From contig CADEFD010000035.1 of NCBI GenBank assembly GCA_902826515.1, positions 1-42,186 of the forward strand: a DNA stretch of 42,186 nt, given 5' to 3'. Source of the DNA: an uncultured Acidobacteriota bacterium (GTDB lineage Bacteria > Acidobacteriota > Vicinamibacteria > Vicinamibacterales > UBA2999). A model generated the notes under the pieces. It saw only the letters and a list, made by a program, of their open reading frames with translations, did not search any database and was not told the origin of the DNA. Position numbers and translations under genes: made by a program. Positions 1-7,458 of the stretch are shown piece after piece. Position 1 is the stretch's first letter. The number at the start of each line of letters is the position of its first letter.

Positions 1-1839
1 CCGCAGATGGCGATCCAGCCGCGCATCGCGCCGAACAAGACCGCCAACACGCTGACCGTGCGGGCGGCCGCGCCGGTGATGGAGATCATCGAGCAGGTCA
101 TCAAGATCAACGACAAGCCGCGCGCGGAAGTGATCGTGGACGTGCAGATCCTGGAGGTCAGCCGCGAACGCGCCAAACGTTTCGGCCTGAACCTGACCGA
201 CTACGCGCTCGGCGGCATCTTCTCGCCCGAACAGGCGCCCGGCGGCAGCACCACGAGCACCGGCACCGGCGGCACCGGCACGACCACGACGAGCGGCAGC
301 GCCACGGCGCCCTCGAACGTCGGCTCACCACCCGTCTTCAACGCCAACACGATCTCCACCGGCATCAGCGCGGCCGACTTCTACCTGGCCGTGCCGGCCG
401 CCATCGTGCGGTTCCTCGAAAGTGACTCGCAGACCAAGACCGTGGCCAAGCCGCAGCTGCGCGGCACGGAAGGCCAGAAGGTCACGCTGAACCTCGGCGA
501 AGAAGTGCCGGTGCCCAGCACGACGTTCACGCCGCTCGCACAGGGCGGCGCCAACGCCAATCCGCTCACGTCGTTCACGTATCGTCCGATCGGCGTCATC
601 GTCGAGATGACCCCGCGCGTGACCTACGAGGGCGACATCGTGATGGACCTGACGCTCGAGAACAGCGCGCGCGGCCAGGACTCGAACATCGCCGGCCAGG
701 CGCTGCCGGCCTTCGCCTCGCGGAAGGTCACGACGCGGCTGCGGCTGCGCGACGGCGAGTCGAACCTGCTGGCCGGCCTGCTGCGCGAAGACGAGCGGCG
801 GTCGCTGCGCGGCTTCCCGGGCATCATGCGGCTGCCGCTCCTGCAGCAGCTCTTCGCCGACAACGACTCGAACATCCGGCAGACCGACATCGTGATGCTG
901 CTCACGCCGCGCATCGTGCGCTCGCACCAGCTCACGGCCTCGGATCTGAGCCCGATTTACATCGGCACCCAGGCCAACATGGCCGTGGGCGGCCCGCCGC
1001 CGGTCTTCGGCGGCAGCGGCGCCGCCGCGCCGCCCCCCGCGCCGCCGCAGGGCGCCCCGGCCGTGGTGCCTGGCGCCGCGCCGGCGGGGCAGCAGGTGCC
1101 ACCCGGCAGTTCCGCCACGCCCGGCTTCACGTCCACGCCTGGCGCGCCCACGACGCCGCCCGGCCAGCAGTTGCCCGCGGGCACGGCGAACACGCCCGGC
1201 TTCACCGCCGTGCCGCAGCCGGCACCCGTAGCCCCGGCCGCGCCCGCGCAGACGCCGCCGAACCCGTTCCAGTTCCCGACGCCCGCGCCCACAACACCGG
1301 CGCCGGCCACCGATCCGACGACCGCGCCTGCCGCCCCGGCCGTGCCGCTGCCGCCTCCGCCGCAGCAGGCCGGCGGCCAGCCGGCGCCGGTCAACCCGTT
1401 CGCGCCGCCCGCCGCGCAGACGGCGGCGACGGTGCTCGTGAGTCCGCCGGGCACGGAGTTCCGCACCGGCGGCGGTCCGTATCTGGTGCCGATTTCGATC
1501 TCGAACGCCTCGCGGCTTTCCACCGTGTCGATTTCGCTCTCGTACAATCCGGCCGTGCTGCGCGTGCGCACGGTGCAGGAAGGGAATCTCATGCGGCAGG
1601 GCGGCGCGCAGGCGGCCTTCACGCAGAAGATCGATGCCGCCGCCGGACGCGTGGACATCGCCATCGTGCGGCCGGGCGACGTGCTCGGCGCGTCTGGCAC
1701 TGGTGTCGTCGGCGCGGTGCTGTTCGAGGCAATCGGGGCGGGGCAGTCGCCGCTGTCGCTCTCGGGCGTGGGCACGCTCGCTGCCGGGGGCGGCGCGGCG
1801 CCGTTCCAGTTCCAGCCGGTCACGGTGACGGTCAAGTAG
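1..1839 (+). CDS. Type II secretion/type IV pilus secretin with C-terminal cohesin domain (5' end missing)
   Basis: The reading frame is open from base 1, so the N-terminal domains lie outside the window. The first ~310 visible residues are a secretin C-terminal domain: they contain VAKPQLRGTEGQKVTLNLGE, then VPVPST, and end with the typical DIVMLLTPRIVRS. Such proteins form the outer-membrane pore of type II secretion or type IV pilus systems. A long Pro/Ala/Gly-rich linker follows (about residues 335-470). The last ~130 residues resemble a cohesin-type beta-sandwich (VPISISNASRLSTVSISLSY, then YNPAVLRV). Cohesin-tailed secretins are, as I recall, common in Acidobacteriota and not tied to cellulosomes. 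The stop codon overlaps the ribosome-binding site of the next pseudopilin gene (AGGAG at 1838-1842), so the genes are probably co-transcribed. Secretin identity is secure; the assignment to GspD rather than PilQ is not. Confidence 0.9.
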   Translation, partial: PQMAIQPRIAPNKTANTLTVRAAAPVMEIIEQVIKINDKPRAEVIVDVQILEVSRERAKRFGLNLTDYALGGIFSPEQAPGGSTTSTGTGGTGTTTTSGSATAPSNVGSPPVFNANTISTGISAADFYLAVPAAIVRFLESDSQTKTVAKPQLRGTEGQKVTLNLGEEVPVPSTTFTPLAQGGANANPLTSFTYRPIGVIVEMTPRVTYEGDIVMDLTLENSARGQDSNIAGQALPAFASRKVTTRLRLRDGESNLLAGLLREDERRSLRGFPGIMRLPLLQQLFADNDSNIRQTDIVMLLTPRIVRSHQLTASDLSPIYIGTQANMAVGGPPPVFGGSGAAAPPPAPPQGAPAVVPGAAPAGQQVPPGSSATPGFTSTPGAPTTPPGQQLPAGTANTPGFTAVPQPAPVAPAAPAQTPPNPFQFPTPAPTTPAPATDPTTAPAAPAVPLPPPPQQAGGQPAPVNPFAPPAAQTAATVLVSPPGTEFRTGGGPYLVPISISNASRLSTVSISLSYNPAVLRVRTVQEGNLMRQGGAQAAFTQKIDAAAGRVDIAIVRPGDVLGASGTGVVGAVLFEAIGAGQSPLSLSGVGTLAAGGGAAPFQFQPVTVTVK

Positions 1840-1850
1840 GAGACAGCGAC

Positions 1851-2333
1851 GTGGGTACCTGGATCCGGCGCGCCGAGCGCGGCTACAGCTTCATCGAGCT
1901 GCTCATCGTCACGACGATCCTGCTCATCCTGGCGGCGGGCATCCAGCCGCTGGCGCGCGTCACGATCCAGCGCCAGAAGGAAAGTGAGCTGCGCCACAAC
2001 CTGCGCGACATCCGCGAGGCGATCGACTCGTACTACGACCTGGTGGCGACCGGCCGTGTGCCGTCCACCGAACTCAAGCCCGGCAACGAAGGGTATCCGC
2101 CGGATCTCGAGACGCTCGTCGAAGGCATCACGCTCGCCGGCGACGCCACGGGCCGCAAGGTGAAGCTGCTGCGCAGAATTCCCGTCGATCCGATGATCGG
2201 CGAGGCCGAGTGGGCGCTGCGTTCGTATCAGGACAAACCCGACGCCACGCGGTGGGGCGGGCAGAACGTCTACGACATCCGGTCGACGAGCGGCGGCACC
2301 GCGCTCGACGGCACGAAATACAGTGACTGGTGA
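1851..2333 (+). CDS. Type II secretion pseudopilin (GspG-like)
   Basis: This is a 160-residue protein with a class III (prepilin) signal. A short basic leader ends in Gly and is followed by YSFIELLIVTTILLILAAG, so the cleavage site is G|Y and Glu is at position +5 of the mature protein. The hydrophobic N-terminal helix is followed by the QRQKESELRHNLRDIREAID region typical of major pseudopilins. The C-terminus, LDGTKYSDW, resembles the GspG ending. It would assemble into the periplasmic pseudopilus that works with the upstream secretin. It starts with GTG at 1851, 9 nt after AGGAG, and its stop is 15 nt before the next pseudopilin. The two probably arose by duplication. Confidence 0.9.
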   Translation: MGTWIRRAERGYSFIELLIVTTILLILAAGIQPLARVTIQRQKESELRHNLRDIREAIDSYYDLVATGRVPSTELKPGNEGYPPDLETLVEGITLAGDATGRKVKLLRRIPVDPMIGEAEWALRSYQDKPDATRWGGQNVYDIRSTSGGTALDGTKYSDW

Positions 2334-2348
2334 GCCGCGAGGACCGCG

Positions 2349-2759
2349 ATGAGACTGATACGGAGACGGCCGACGCTCGCCGACGGCTTCACGCTGATCG
2401 AGCTGCTGATCGTGATGTCGCTCATCGTCGTGTTGTCGTCGGTGGCGCTCGTCGGCTACCAGAACAGCGTCGTGCGGGCCCGCGAGGCCACGCTCATGGA
2501 CGACCTGCACAAGCTGCGCGAGGCCATCGATCAGTATTACGCCGACAAGCAGAAGTGGCCGGCGGCGCTGCAGGACCTGGTGACCGACGGCTACGTGCGC
2601 AGGATTCCGGACGACCCGATGACCAACTCGGCCGACACCTGGCAGACGGTGCCCGCCGAATCGGATCCGGCCAACCCCACCGCCGAACCGGGCATCTTCG
2701 ACGTGAAGAGCGGGTCGGACAAGACCTCGCTCGACGGCAAACCCTACGCGGAGTGGTGA
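2349..2759 (+). CDS. Type II secretion pseudopilin (GspG-like)
   Basis: This 136-residue pseudopilin has a basic leader ending in ADG, then FTLIELLIVMSLIVVLSSVA. This gives cleavage at G|F with Glu at +5. The body has the LREAIDQYYADKQKWPAALQ region and a DDPMT motif. The end, TSLDGKPYAEW, is close to that of the preceding pseudopilin (LDGTKYSDW), so the pair are likely paralogues in one pseudopilus. The ATG at 2349 is preceded by a weak GAGGA. The gene converges on the lipoprotein gene, whose stop is 16 nt away on the other strand. Confidence 0.9.
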   Translation: MRLIRRRPTLADGFTLIELLIVMSLIVVLSSVALVGYQNSVVRAREATLMDDLHKLREAIDQYYADKQKWPAALQDLVTDGYVRRIPDDPMTNSADTWQTVPAESDPANPTAEPGIFDVKSGSDKTSLDGKPYAEW

Positions 2760-2775
2760 GTCCGGCGAGCGCCGC

Positions 2776-3972
2776 CTAGAAGCGGATCGTCGCCTCGCCG
2801 TACCCTTCCTGGCCGGTGGTCGTGACCACGCGCACGCGCACGATGTAGGTGCCCGCGTTCGCATAGCGGTGCGACGTCTGCGGGCCGGTGGTGGTCGTGC
2901 CGGTGCCGTCGCCAAAGTCCCAGTCGTAAGTGCGGATCGAGCCCGAGATGGTGCCGCTCGTGCTCACGCTGAAGGTGACGAGGCCGCTGATGTTCGACAG
3001 CACCTGCACCGTCACGCCCACCGTGCCTCGATCGTTCACCACAACCGCCAGGGTGGTGGTGCCCGAGAAGCCGAACGCGTCGGTAGCCGTGACCGTCACG
3101 ATATACGTGCCGGCGCGCGTGTAGACGTGGGAGCGCGAGATCGCGGCCGGCATGGCGCCGAGGTTCTCGCTCTGTCCGTCGCCGTAGTCGATACGGGCCG
3201 AGCGGATGCCGGCGTTGGCCGGCGGCGTGAGCGTGAAGATGATGGGCAGGCCGGTTTCGGTGGTGTTCGTGCCGCCGAGCGAACTCGTGGCCGTGACCGC
3301 GATGGCCGGCAGGTCGCGCGCCGTGATCGTGATTTTCGCCGTCTGCGCCGTGGTGCTGCCGCCGACGGTGGCCGTCACGTCGGAGTTGGTGCTGGTCGTG
3401 ATCTCGACGCGGGCTTCGCCGGCATCGTTCGAGAGCGCGGTGCTCGCCGACAACTGACCGGCGGTGGACGAGAAGCCGACGGGCACGCCGCGCAGCGGAT
3501 TCCCGCCCTTGTCGATCACCTGGGCGATGATGCCGGTGGTGCCGCCCGTGCTCGGCACGAAGGCCGTCTCGGCGCGAATCGACACTGCGCCGACGGCGGC
3601 CGCGCCGACCAGGATTTCGACGTCTTCGGACTTGCTGCCGCCCGAGAACGCCCCGACCTTGGCCGAGCCCGACTGGCTGCCGGCGACGAAGCGTACCGTC
3701 ACCTGGCCGTTCTGCGTGCGCGCCTCTCGCGGCTCGACCGTGCCGAGCGACGAGGTGAAGGTCACGACCGTGCCGTTCTGCACCGGGGTGCCGGCGGATT
3801 CGATGACCACGGCCACGATCTCGGTGCTGCCGGCAACCGGCAGCACGCCAAGCCCGGCGGTCAGACGGATCGTCGTATTGGTGGGCGCAAGCAGGGGCAC
3901 CTTGTCGCACGCCGAGGCGGCCAGCGCCGCCAGAAGGAAGCCGACGAACGAGGTGCGGGAGATGAGTGACAT
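2776..3972 (-). CDS. Lipoprotein with Ig-like and PKD domains
   Basis: This is a 398-residue secreted lipoprotein. The signal peptide ends in a lipobox-like LAASAC with the lipidated Cys at residue 22. Residues ~30-215 look like two bacterial Ig-like (Big_1/invasin type) modules (for example AVVIESAGTPVQNGTVVTFT and AQVIDKGGNPLRGVPVGF). Residues ~218-398 hold two PKD-type modules; the second has the clear signature YDWDFGDGTGT. These folds are usually structural or adhesive, and no catalytic motif is visible. The gene lies on the opposite strand inside a pseudopilin cluster. Its ATG is only 28 bp from the start of the next pseudopilin gene, and the two share a promoter region (see 3966-4018). 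Its substrate or partner is unknown. Surface display or a link to the secretion system is inference. Confidence 0.85.
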   Translation of the reverse strand: MSLISRTSFVGFLLAALAASACDKVPLLAPTNTTIRLTAGLGVLPVAGSTEIVAVVIESAGTPVQNGTVVTFTSSLGTVEPREARTQNGQVTVRFVAGSQSGSAKVGAFSGGSKSEDVEILVGAAAVGAVSIRAETAFVPSTGGTTGIIAQVIDKGGNPLRGVPVGFSSTAGQLSASTALSNDAGEARVEITTSTNSDVTATVGGSTTAQTAKITITARDLPAIAVTATSSLGGTNTTETGLPIIFTLTPPANAGIRSARIDYGDGQSENLGAMPAAISRSHVYTRAGTYIVTVTATDAFGFSGTTTLAVVVNDRGTVGVTVQVLSNISGLVTFSVSTSGTISGSIRTYDWDFGDGTGTTTTGPQTSHRYANAGTYIVRVRVVTTTGQEGYGEATIRF

Positions 3973-3994
3973 GTGGCGGGTCGCTAACGATAAT
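3966..3994 (+). promoter_or_regulatory. Predicted sigma-70 promoter for the atypical pseudopilin gene
   Basis: GTGACA at 3966-3971 (5/6 match to TTGACA) is separated by 17 bp from GATAAT at 3989-3994 (5/6 match to TATAAT). The predicted transcription start falls at about 4001. That is exactly the GTG start codon of the downstream gene, so the mRNA is predicted to be leaderless. The -35 hexamer overlaps the start codon of the divergent lipoprotein gene. Confidence 0.65.
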
Positions 3995-4018
3995 AGTTAC
4001 GTGCAGTTACGGGGTCAA
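3990..4018 (-). promoter_or_regulatory. Predicted sigma-70 promoter for the lipoprotein gene
   Basis: On the minus strand TTGACC (4018-4013, 5/6) is followed after 17 bp by TATTAT (3995-3990, 5/6). Transcription would start near 3983, giving a leader of about 11 nt before the ATG at 3972. The -10 element overlaps the plus-strand -10 (GATAAT) by five bases. Confidence 0.65.
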
Positions 4019-4933
4019 GGCGCGCGGACCTCTGGTCCCGCCGGTGAACGCGGTTACGCGATGGCGGCCCTGCTCGTGGGGCTGAGCGTGATGGCCGTGC
4101 TCATGGGCGTGGCGCTGCCCGTGTGGAACAAGCAGGCCCAGCGCGAACGGGAAGAGGAATATCTCTTCCGCGCCCACGAGTACGCCCGCGGCATCCTGAA
4201 GTTCCAGCGCAAGGCGGGCCCGGGCACGCTGCCGCCGACGCTCGACGTGCTGGTCGAACAGCGGTTCGTGCGGCGCAAGTACAAGGACCCGTTGAACGGT
4301 CAAGATTTCCAGCCTGTCTATCAGACGGCGGCGCCCATCGGAGGGTCGGGTGGCGCGGCGGGTGGTTTTGGCACCACGCCCCCCGGGGGCACGGGCACCG
4401 GCGGCGGCACGCCGCCCTCGGGCTTCGGCGGCACCTCCACCCAGCAGACCGGCGGCACGTCCACCACGGGACAGACGGCGGCGATGCCGGGCGCCCCTGT
4501 CATCGGCGTGGTGTCGAAGAGCAAGGCCACGAGCATCAAGATCTGGAACGGGCGCACGCGCTACGACCAGTGGGCGGTGACGTACCAGGACGTGCGGCCC
4601 GGCAAGGGCCTGCCGCCGGACATCCTGCAGGCGATCAATCAGGCGGGTGCGCAGCAGGGACAGCCCGGAGCCGCCGGAGGCTTCGGCCAGCCGGTGCCGG
4701 CCGGCCAGAATCCGTTCGGACAGCCAGGCGGCGCCGGCAATCCCTTCGCGCAGCCCGGGGGCGGCAATCCATTCGGTCAGCCGACGGGCCAGCCCGGCGC
4801 GAACCCGTTCGGGGCGCCCGGCACGAATCCCTTCCAGCCGCAGGGAGGCAGCAGGTTCACGCCCACGCTGCCGCCGCCGCCGGGGCAGACTCCGGTGTCG
4901 CCCTTCGGTGCGCCGCCGCCGAAGAAGCAGTAG
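4001..4933 (+). CDS. Atypical pseudopilin with Gly/Pro/Gln-rich NPF-repeat tail
   Basis: This 310-residue protein has a prepilin-like start: a short leader ending in GERG, then YAMAALLVGLSVMAVLMGVA. Cleavage would be at G|Y. Position +5 of the mature protein is Ala instead of the usual Glu, as in minor pseudopilins of the GspK type. An ordered part follows the helix (REREEEYLFRAHEYARGILK and an RRKYKDPLNGQDF segment). The C-terminal third is low-complexity and rich in Gly, Pro, Gln and Asn, with five NPF units around 4703-4850. The frame is open upstream with an ATG at 3971. I chose GTG 4001 because a good promoter (3966-3994) would start transcription there and no Shine-Dalgarno precedes either codon. 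The gene probably belongs to the secretion cluster, perhaps as a pseudopilus tip or regulatory subunit. Confidence 0.75.
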   Translation: MQLRGQGARTSGPAGERGYAMAALLVGLSVMAVLMGVALPVWNKQAQREREEEYLFRAHEYARGILKFQRKAGPGTLPPTLDVLVEQRFVRRKYKDPLNGQDFQPVYQTAAPIGGSGGAAGGFGTTPPGGTGTGGGTPPSGFGGTSTQQTGGTSTTGQTAAMPGAPVIGVVSKSKATSIKIWNGRTRYDQWAVTYQDVRPGKGLPPDILQAINQAGAQQGQPGAAGGFGQPVPAGQNPFGQPGGAGNPFAQPGGGNPFGQPTGQPGANPFGAPGTNPFQPQGGSRFTPTLPPPPGQTPVSPFGAPPPKKQ

Positions 4934-4936
4934 CGC

Positions 4937-6013
4937 TCAGCGCGCCGCCCCGTCCCACGACTCCACGACCGCGTCGTGCAGCGCGATGCGCAGCCGGCGG
5001 ATGCCGTCGGCGTCGTCTGATGCGTGCACGCGGTTCGTCAGGCACACCACGTAGAGGTCGCGCGCCGGATCGATCCAGAGCGACGTGCCCGTGAAACCGG
5101 TGTGGCCGAACGCCCGCGGTGACATGCGCGCGCCGCACGACGAGGTCGGGACCATCGTGTCCCAGCCGAGACCGCGCGAACTTCCCGGCACCGCGCCGCG
5201 CGAGACGGCGCGCGTGGCGAGCACCACGGAGATGCCGTGCGTCGGCCCGCTCGCGTCCGTCAGCCGCGCCATCCACCAGCGCGCGATCGCGCCCACCGCC
5301 GCGGCCGTGCCGAAGAGGCCCGCGTGTCCGGCGACGCCGCCAAGCGCTGCGGCGTTGCTGTCGTGCACGCGGCCGGCGACCATCACGCCGCGCCAGGGGT
5401 CGAGGCCGCTCGGCGCGACGCGCCCGCGCCACTCGGGCCGCACGCCGTAGGCCAGTTCGGCGCCGGGCGCGATGTCGCGCACGAGGCGCGTGAACTGCGC
5501 ATCGAGCCCGACGCCGGCGGCGTCTTCGAGCAGCAGGCCGAGCAGCATGAAGCCGAGGTCCGTGTAGATGTGCGTCGTGCGCGGCGTGTAGGCCGCGGGT
5601 TCCGCGCCGATGCGCGCGAGATACCCGGCGCGTCCGGCCACGGCACGGAAGTACGGACGGTGCGCCGGAAACCCCGCCGCGTGTTCGAGGAGATCCTGCA
5701 GGGTGAGATCCGGCCGGTCGTCGAAGCCTGGAAGACGTGCAGAGAGCCGCGTCTCGAGCGGCAGCGTGCCGGCGGCGTGTGCGCCGAGTGCGAGGGGCGT
5801 CGTCGCCAGCACCTTCGTGAGGGAGGCGAGATCGTAGACGGTACCGGGCGTGACCGGCGCCGCGTCCGCCGCGTAGGTGACGTGCCCGGCGGTCACGACG
5901 CACCGAGGGCCGGCGCCGCTGCCTGCTTCAACGACGCCGCCCGGCGTGACCCGCGCGGCGATCGCGCGGGCGAGCACGTCATGCACCCGCTCGGGAAGGG
6001 CGACTGACGTCAT
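4937..6013 (-). CDS. Serine hydrolase of the beta-lactamase/class C (PF00144) family
   Basis: This 358-residue protein has the SxxK catalytic motif S64-L-T-K67 (YDLASLTKVLATTP) and a second motif IYTDLGFMLLG, where YxD replaces the usual YxN. HTGFTGTSLWIDPA may supply the third motif. Family members include class C beta-lactamases, D-Ala peptidases, esterases and AmiE, the MurNAc-L-Ala amidase of the Bacillus subtilis MurNAc cluster. I see no signal peptide, so the protein may be cytoplasmic. Its ATG at 6013 overlaps the symporter stop (ATGA), so the two are translationally coupled. The open frame extends upstream to 6115, but that part only overlaps the symporter. Given the neighbours, a role in trimming muropeptides is a reasonable inference; the exact bond cleaved cannot be read from the sequence. 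Confidence 0.85.
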   Translation of the reverse strand: MTSVALPERVHDVLARAIAARVTPGGVVEAGSGAGPRCVVTAGHVTYAADAAPVTPGTVYDLASLTKVLATTPLALGAHAAGTLPLETRLSARLPGFDDRPDLTLQDLLEHAAGFPAHRPYFRAVAGRAGYLARIGAEPAAYTPRTTHIYTDLGFMLLGLLLEDAAGVGLDAQFTRLVRDIAPGAELAYGVRPEWRGRVAPSGLDPWRGVMVAGRVHDSNAAALGGVAGHAGLFGTAAAVGAIARWWMARLTDASGPTHGISVVLATRAVSRGAVPGSSRGLGWDTMVPTSSCGARMSPRAFGHTGFTGTSLWIDPARDLYVVCLTNRVHASDDADGIRRLRIALHDAVVESWDGAAR

Positions 6014-7437
6014 CCGCGCACAGGCGCCACGCGCGAGAGCACCCACGCCGTGGCCACGGTGGTCGTGGCGCCGATGAAGACGTACCACGTGAAGGCGGTG
6101 GCCGTGAGCCCCCACACCGCGGTCATCACCGCGAGACCGGCCACCATGCCGAAGAAGGCGTCGCGTTCACCCACCGAAGGCATACGGGTCGCGAGCAGGA
6201 AGGCGCCGAGCACCGAACCCGAGGCGAACGACAGCACCGCGAGGCCGGCGTCGAGCACGGAACGGTCCATCAGCTGCGCTCCGAGCGCCACGGCCACCTG
6301 CACCACGCCCCAGCCGATCGTGATCCGCCGCGAGAGGCGGAGCAGCGCCGTCTCGTCGAGATCGCGGTGCGTGCGCGGCTTGTAGAAGTCGTTGATGGTC
6401 GTCGCCGCCATCGCGTTGAGCGACGGCGAGAGTGCGGCGGCCACGATCGCCGCCACGATGAAGCCGGCGATGCCGGACGGCAGGTAGTTGACGACGAAGT
6501 GGGGCAGCACCTGGTCGGTGCGGGCGAGCGGGGCGTCGAGCGGCACGTGCTGGTGGAACGTGAACAGCATGATGCCGATGAGCAGGAACAGGATGAACTG
6601 CCCGAAGACCACGACGCCGCTCAGCACGAGGCCGGTGGCCGCGGCCCGGGCGCTCGTCGCGGCCAGCAGGCGCTGCACGAGGAACTGATCGGTGCCGTGC
6701 GTGGACAGGGTCAGCGCGACGCCGCCGAGCAGGCCAGTCCAGATGGTGTAGACGGCCGTCGGATCCGTCGACGCATCGAAGAACGTGAACTTGCCGGCCG
6801 CCGTGCCGGCGCGCACCACCTCGTCCCAGCCGCCCGGAATGTGTCCGAGGAGCGCCACGGCCACGAGGCCCGCACCAGCCGCGTAGATGAACATCTGCAC
6901 GACGTCGGTCCAGATGACCGCCGCGGCGCCGCCGCGCACCGTGTAGACGATCATGATGAGGCCGACGATGAGCGTGGACCACGCCGTGGGCACGCCGGTG
7001 ACGACGGCGATGACGATCGACGTCGCGAACAGGCGGATGCCGTCGGCGAGCGACCGCGTCACGAGGAACAGTCCGGCCGAGAGTGTGGTCACGCGCCGGC
7101 CGAACCGCCGCTGCAGCAGCTCATACGACGTGACGAGGTCGCCGCGGAAGTAGGCCGGAATGAAGAGCACACTGACGAGCAGGCGGCCGATGACGTAGCC
7201 GAGCGCCAGCTGCAGGAACGTCATGTTGCCGGTGTAGGCCGTGGCCGGGATGCCGATGAAGGTGAGCGTGCTCGTTTCGGTGGCGACCACCGTGCAGCAG
7301 ACGGCCCACCACGGCACGGAATGCCCGCTCAGGAAGTAGTCGCGCGTCGTGTGCTGGAAGCGGCCGAACCACGACCCGAAGGCCGTGATGGCCACGAGAT
7401 ACGCGACGATGACGGCGTAGTCGAGCGGGGCGAGCAC
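6010..7437 (-). CDS. Sodium:solute symporter (SSS family), possible MurNAc/amino-sugar transporter
   Basis: This 475-residue integral membrane protein has many hydrophobic helices and SSS-family hallmarks: TTRDYFLSGHSVPWWAV near the N-terminus, VATETSTLTFIGIPATAY, and NAMAATTINDFYKP in the C-terminal half. SSS proteins co-transport Na+ with sugars, amino acids or sialic acids. The gene is divergent from a sugar kinase gene, coupled to a serine hydrolase, and close to nagB and murQ. In Tannerella forsythia an SSS-like transporter (MurT) imports MurNAc from a cluster with a kinase and MurQ; I use that as the analogy. It starts with GTG at 7437, five bases after a TATACT -10 element, so the transcript is probably leaderless. 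Substrate specificity is inferred from context only. Confidence 0.88.
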   Translation of the reverse strand: MLAPLDYAVIVAYLVAITAFGSWFGRFQHTTRDYFLSGHSVPWWAVCCTVVATETSTLTFIGIPATAYTGNMTFLQLALGYVIGRLLVSVLFIPAYFRGDLVTSYELLQRRFGRRVTTLSAGLFLVTRSLADGIRLFATSIVIAVVTGVPTAWSTLIVGLIMIVYTVRGGAAAVIWTDVVQMFIYAAGAGLVAVALLGHIPGGWDEVVRAGTAAGKFTFFDASTDPTAVYTIWTGLLGGVALTLSTHGTDQFLVQRLLAATSARAAATGLVLSGVVVFGQFILFLLIGIMLFTFHQHVPLDAPLARTDQVLPHFVVNYLPSGIAGFIVAAIVAAALSPSLNAMAATTINDFYKPRTHRDLDETALLRLSRRITIGWGVVQVAVALGAQLMDRSVLDAGLAVLSFASGSVLGAFLLATRMPSVGERDAFFGMVAGLAVMTAVWGLTATAFTWYVFIGATTTVATAWVLSRVAPVRG

Positions 7438-7442
7438 GCGCC

Positions 7443-7450
7443 AGTATAAG
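7443..7450. promoter_or_regulatory. Shared -10 region of a divergent, probably leaderless promoter pair
   Basis: Only 21 bp separate the two GTG start codons (7437 minus, 7459 plus). Within them TATAAG (7445-7450, plus) and TATACT (7448-7443, minus) overlap by four bases. Each is one mismatch from TATAAT and ends 8 and 5 nt, respectively, before its start codon. No clear -35 or Shine-Dalgarno is visible on either side. Confidence 0.55.
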
Positions 7451-7458
7451 CTTCAGAG

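Noticed and set aside
957..2915. Long minus-strand open frame (652 codons) opposite the secretin gene
   Set aside because: It is opposite a strongly supported secretin/pseudopilin pair, is Pro/Ala/Gly-rich, and shows no domain; it is a GC-codon shadow.
3464..4000. Longer N-terminus for the atypical pseudopilin
   Set aside because: The upstream frame is antisense to the lipoprotein gene and would place the prepilin cleavage site far from the N-terminus.
6013..6115. Longer N-terminus for the serine hydrolase
   Set aside because: It would overlap the symporter gene by ~100 bp, while ATG 6013 forms a standard ATGA coupling.
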